DNA of 8,375 nucleotides from Armatimonadota bacterium. Its GTDB lineage: Bacteria; Armatimonadota; Armatimonadia; Armatimonadales; Armatimonadaceae. The first letter of the stretch is position 1; the number at the start of each line of letters is the position of its first letter. A program made the translations under genes and the position numbers. Below, in pieces: positions 7,402-8,375 of this stretch. The stretch covers positions 1-8,375 of the forward strand of contig JAURHZ010000091.1 of the NCBI GenBank assembly GCA_030833025.1. The letters run 5' to 3'. Below the pieces are notes generated by a model. The model was not told where the DNA came from and did not search any database. It worked only from the letters and a program-made list of their open reading frames with translations.

Positions 7402-7443
7402 AAAAATCCCCCGCCGGATACATATCTTGCGGGGGATTTTTTT
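7402..7443. terminator. Strong bidirectional rho-independent terminator
   Basis: AAAAATCCCCCGC (7402-7414) pairs perfectly with GCGGGGGATTTTT (7429-7441), giving a 13-bp stem, of which seven pairs are G-C, around a 14-base loop. The T run continues to 7443 on the plus strand, and the A run supplies a U tract in the minus-strand transcript. It starts four bases after the protease stop and lies 22 bases beyond the stop of the convergent CorC-type gene, so it probably ends both transcripts. Confidence 0.93.
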
Positions 7444-7465
7444 ATTGATGCGTGGTGTGAGTCAG

Positions 7466-8375
7466 TTACGCGTCTGTTGGCTCCACCCGTAGTGTTGTCG
7501 TACGGCCAGAGGTTGCCATGATGATAATGCGTATTCCGTCGACATCGACAGAATCTCCGGGAGCCAGTTCACGTCCGATTGCCCCAAACACATAGCCGCC
7601 AACGGTGTTGTAGTCGTCATCCGGGAGCGTAACAGAGAAACGCTCATTGAACAGCTCAATCGGCATCCGGCCATCGAGCACTGTCTTACCAGATGCATCT
7701 ACATCAAATGCAGGCTCATCGACATCGTGTTCATCTCGAATATCCCCCACGATTTCTTCTAGAAGGTCTTCAATTGTGACGATGCCTTCCGTGCCTGCGA
7801 ACTCATCCTGAACGATGGCAATCTGCTGCTGATTTCGCCGCATGCTTGTTAAGAGTTCTGGCACGGGGTTGGATTCAAGAACGAAAACGGCAGGTCTAAG
7901 GATAAGTCGCAGATGAAAGTCTGGAACATAGCGCTCTGCTTCCACATGCTGAGCGAGTATCTTCAAGAGGTCTTTTGCATGCAAAATGCCGACCACATTG
8001 TCGATTGTGCCATCGTAGACAGGGATGCGAGTATGCCCACTTCCAACGATTGCGGTGAGCGCATCCGAGAGGCTTGCGGTTACCGGGATTGCGCTGACAT
8101 CAGGACGAGGTGTCATCACCGCACGCGCATCATGCTCGGATAGTGTAAAGACTCGGGTGATGATTTCTGCCTCGGCATCATCAATGGCACCCGTTTTACC
8201 GGTTTCTCCAACAATCTGTTCCAGCTCATCCCTCGTTATAAATGGCGGTTCATACCGTGCAACAACACCGAGCGGGCGTGTCAGGACACCAGCAGCCCAG
8301 AGAGCAATACCTGAGAGGACAAAGTAAACCTTGGATGACAACGCGATAAACGGAGCCATTCGTATAGACCAGTTT
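7466..8375 (-). CDS. CorC/CNNM-type membrane protein with CBS pair, C-terminal part; 5' end outside window
   Basis: This is the C-terminal part of a HlyC/CorC (CNNM) family protein, a membrane protein linked to magnesium or cobalt efflux in characterised members. The frame stays open through base 8375, so the ATG at 8359 is probably internal and the rest of the membrane domain lies beyond the window. Numbering from that Met, residues 1-35 are hydrophobic and resemble the end of the DUF21 membrane domain. A linker with an acidic helix (44-75) follows. Then come a first CBS motif starting at VMTPRPDVSAIPV (81-93) with GHTRIPVYDG and VVGILHAKDLL, a second CBS motif (about 152-205) ending in GIVTIEDLLEEIVGDIRDE, and a C-terminal transporter-associated (CorC_HlyC) domain (about 218-297). 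CBS pairs usually bind adenine nucleotides such as ATP. It is read toward the protease gene and ends at the shared terminator. The cytoplasmic CorC form without a membrane domain is the less likely alternative. Confidence 0.9.
   Translation of the reverse strand, partial: NWSIRMAPFIALSSKVYFVLSGIALWAAGVLTRPLGVVARYEPPFITRDELEQIVGETGKTGAIDDAEAEIITRVFTLSEHDARAVMTPRPDVSAIPVTASLSDALTAIVGSGHTRIPVYDGTIDNVVGILHAKDLLKILAQHVEAERYVPDFHLRLILRPAVFVLESNPVPELLTSMRRNQQQIAIVQDEFAGTEGIVTIEDLLEEIVGDIRDEHDVDEPAFDVDASGKTVLDGRMPIELFNERFSVTLPDDDYNTVGGYVFGAIGRELAPGDSVDVDGIRIIIMATSGRTTTLRVEPTDA

Noticed and set aside
7973..7986. Perfect 14-bp palindrome TTTTGCATGCAAAA
   Set aside because: It lies inside the CorC-type gene and encodes the conserved stretch around LHAKDL of the first CBS domain, so protein constraint explains it better than a regulatory site.
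1..8375. New defence, phage or mobile-element system
   Set aside because: No nuclease, helicase, reverse transcriptase, toxin, transposase or integrase motif was found, and no terminal repeats or abrupt composition change; the genes are metabolic, proteolytic and transport types.

Overview
The window is a compact stretch of a bacterial chromosome with moderate GC. It carries six protein genes, two of them cut by the window edges. I see no rRNA, tRNA, CRISPR array, transposase, integrase or phage gene. All the longer genes are intact and read as housekeeping or catabolic functions. The host cannot be identified firmly. The clues are an exported bacterial homologue of tricorn protease, a D-aminoacylase and a zwf-ndh gene pair, with Shine-Dalgarno sequences missing or poorly spaced before several starts. 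They suggest a non-model bacterial phylum; Armatimonadota-like is a guess only.

Layout from left to right: (1) the 3' part of an N-acyl-D-amino-acid deacylase on the + strand, ending at 897. (2) A tight three-gene cluster on the - strand, in transcription order zwf (glucose-6-phosphate dehydrogenase), a type II NADH dehydrogenase, and a small acidic protein of unknown function. The junctions are TAG-G-ATG and TAATG, so one mRNA and translational coupling are likely. (3) A divergent intergenic region of about 200 bp (4046-4245) with a repeated 10-mer and a perfect 12-bp palindrome. (4) A 1050-residue exported tricorn-like protease on the + strand, with two beta-propellers, a PDZ domain and an S41-type catalytic domain. 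All four predicted tetrad residues are present. (5) A strong hairpin terminator with A and T tracts on both sides, suited to stopping transcription from both directions. (6) The C-terminal part of a CorC/CNNM-type membrane protein with a CBS pair on the - strand, running off the right edge.

How the genes fit together: zwf feeds glucose 6-phosphate into the oxidative pentose-phosphate pathway and yields reduced nicotinamide. NDH-2 passes electrons from NADH to quinone without pumping protons. Their co-transcription suggests redox balancing, and the small third gene may belong to the same unit. The tricorn-like protease and the D-aminoacylase both point to peptide or peptidoglycan-fragment use, but they are not in one operon, so that link is loose. 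I did not find a convincing new defence or mobile system. The points most worth a second look are the exported tricorn homologue, the uncharacterised third operon gene, and the palindrome and repeats in the divergent promoter region.
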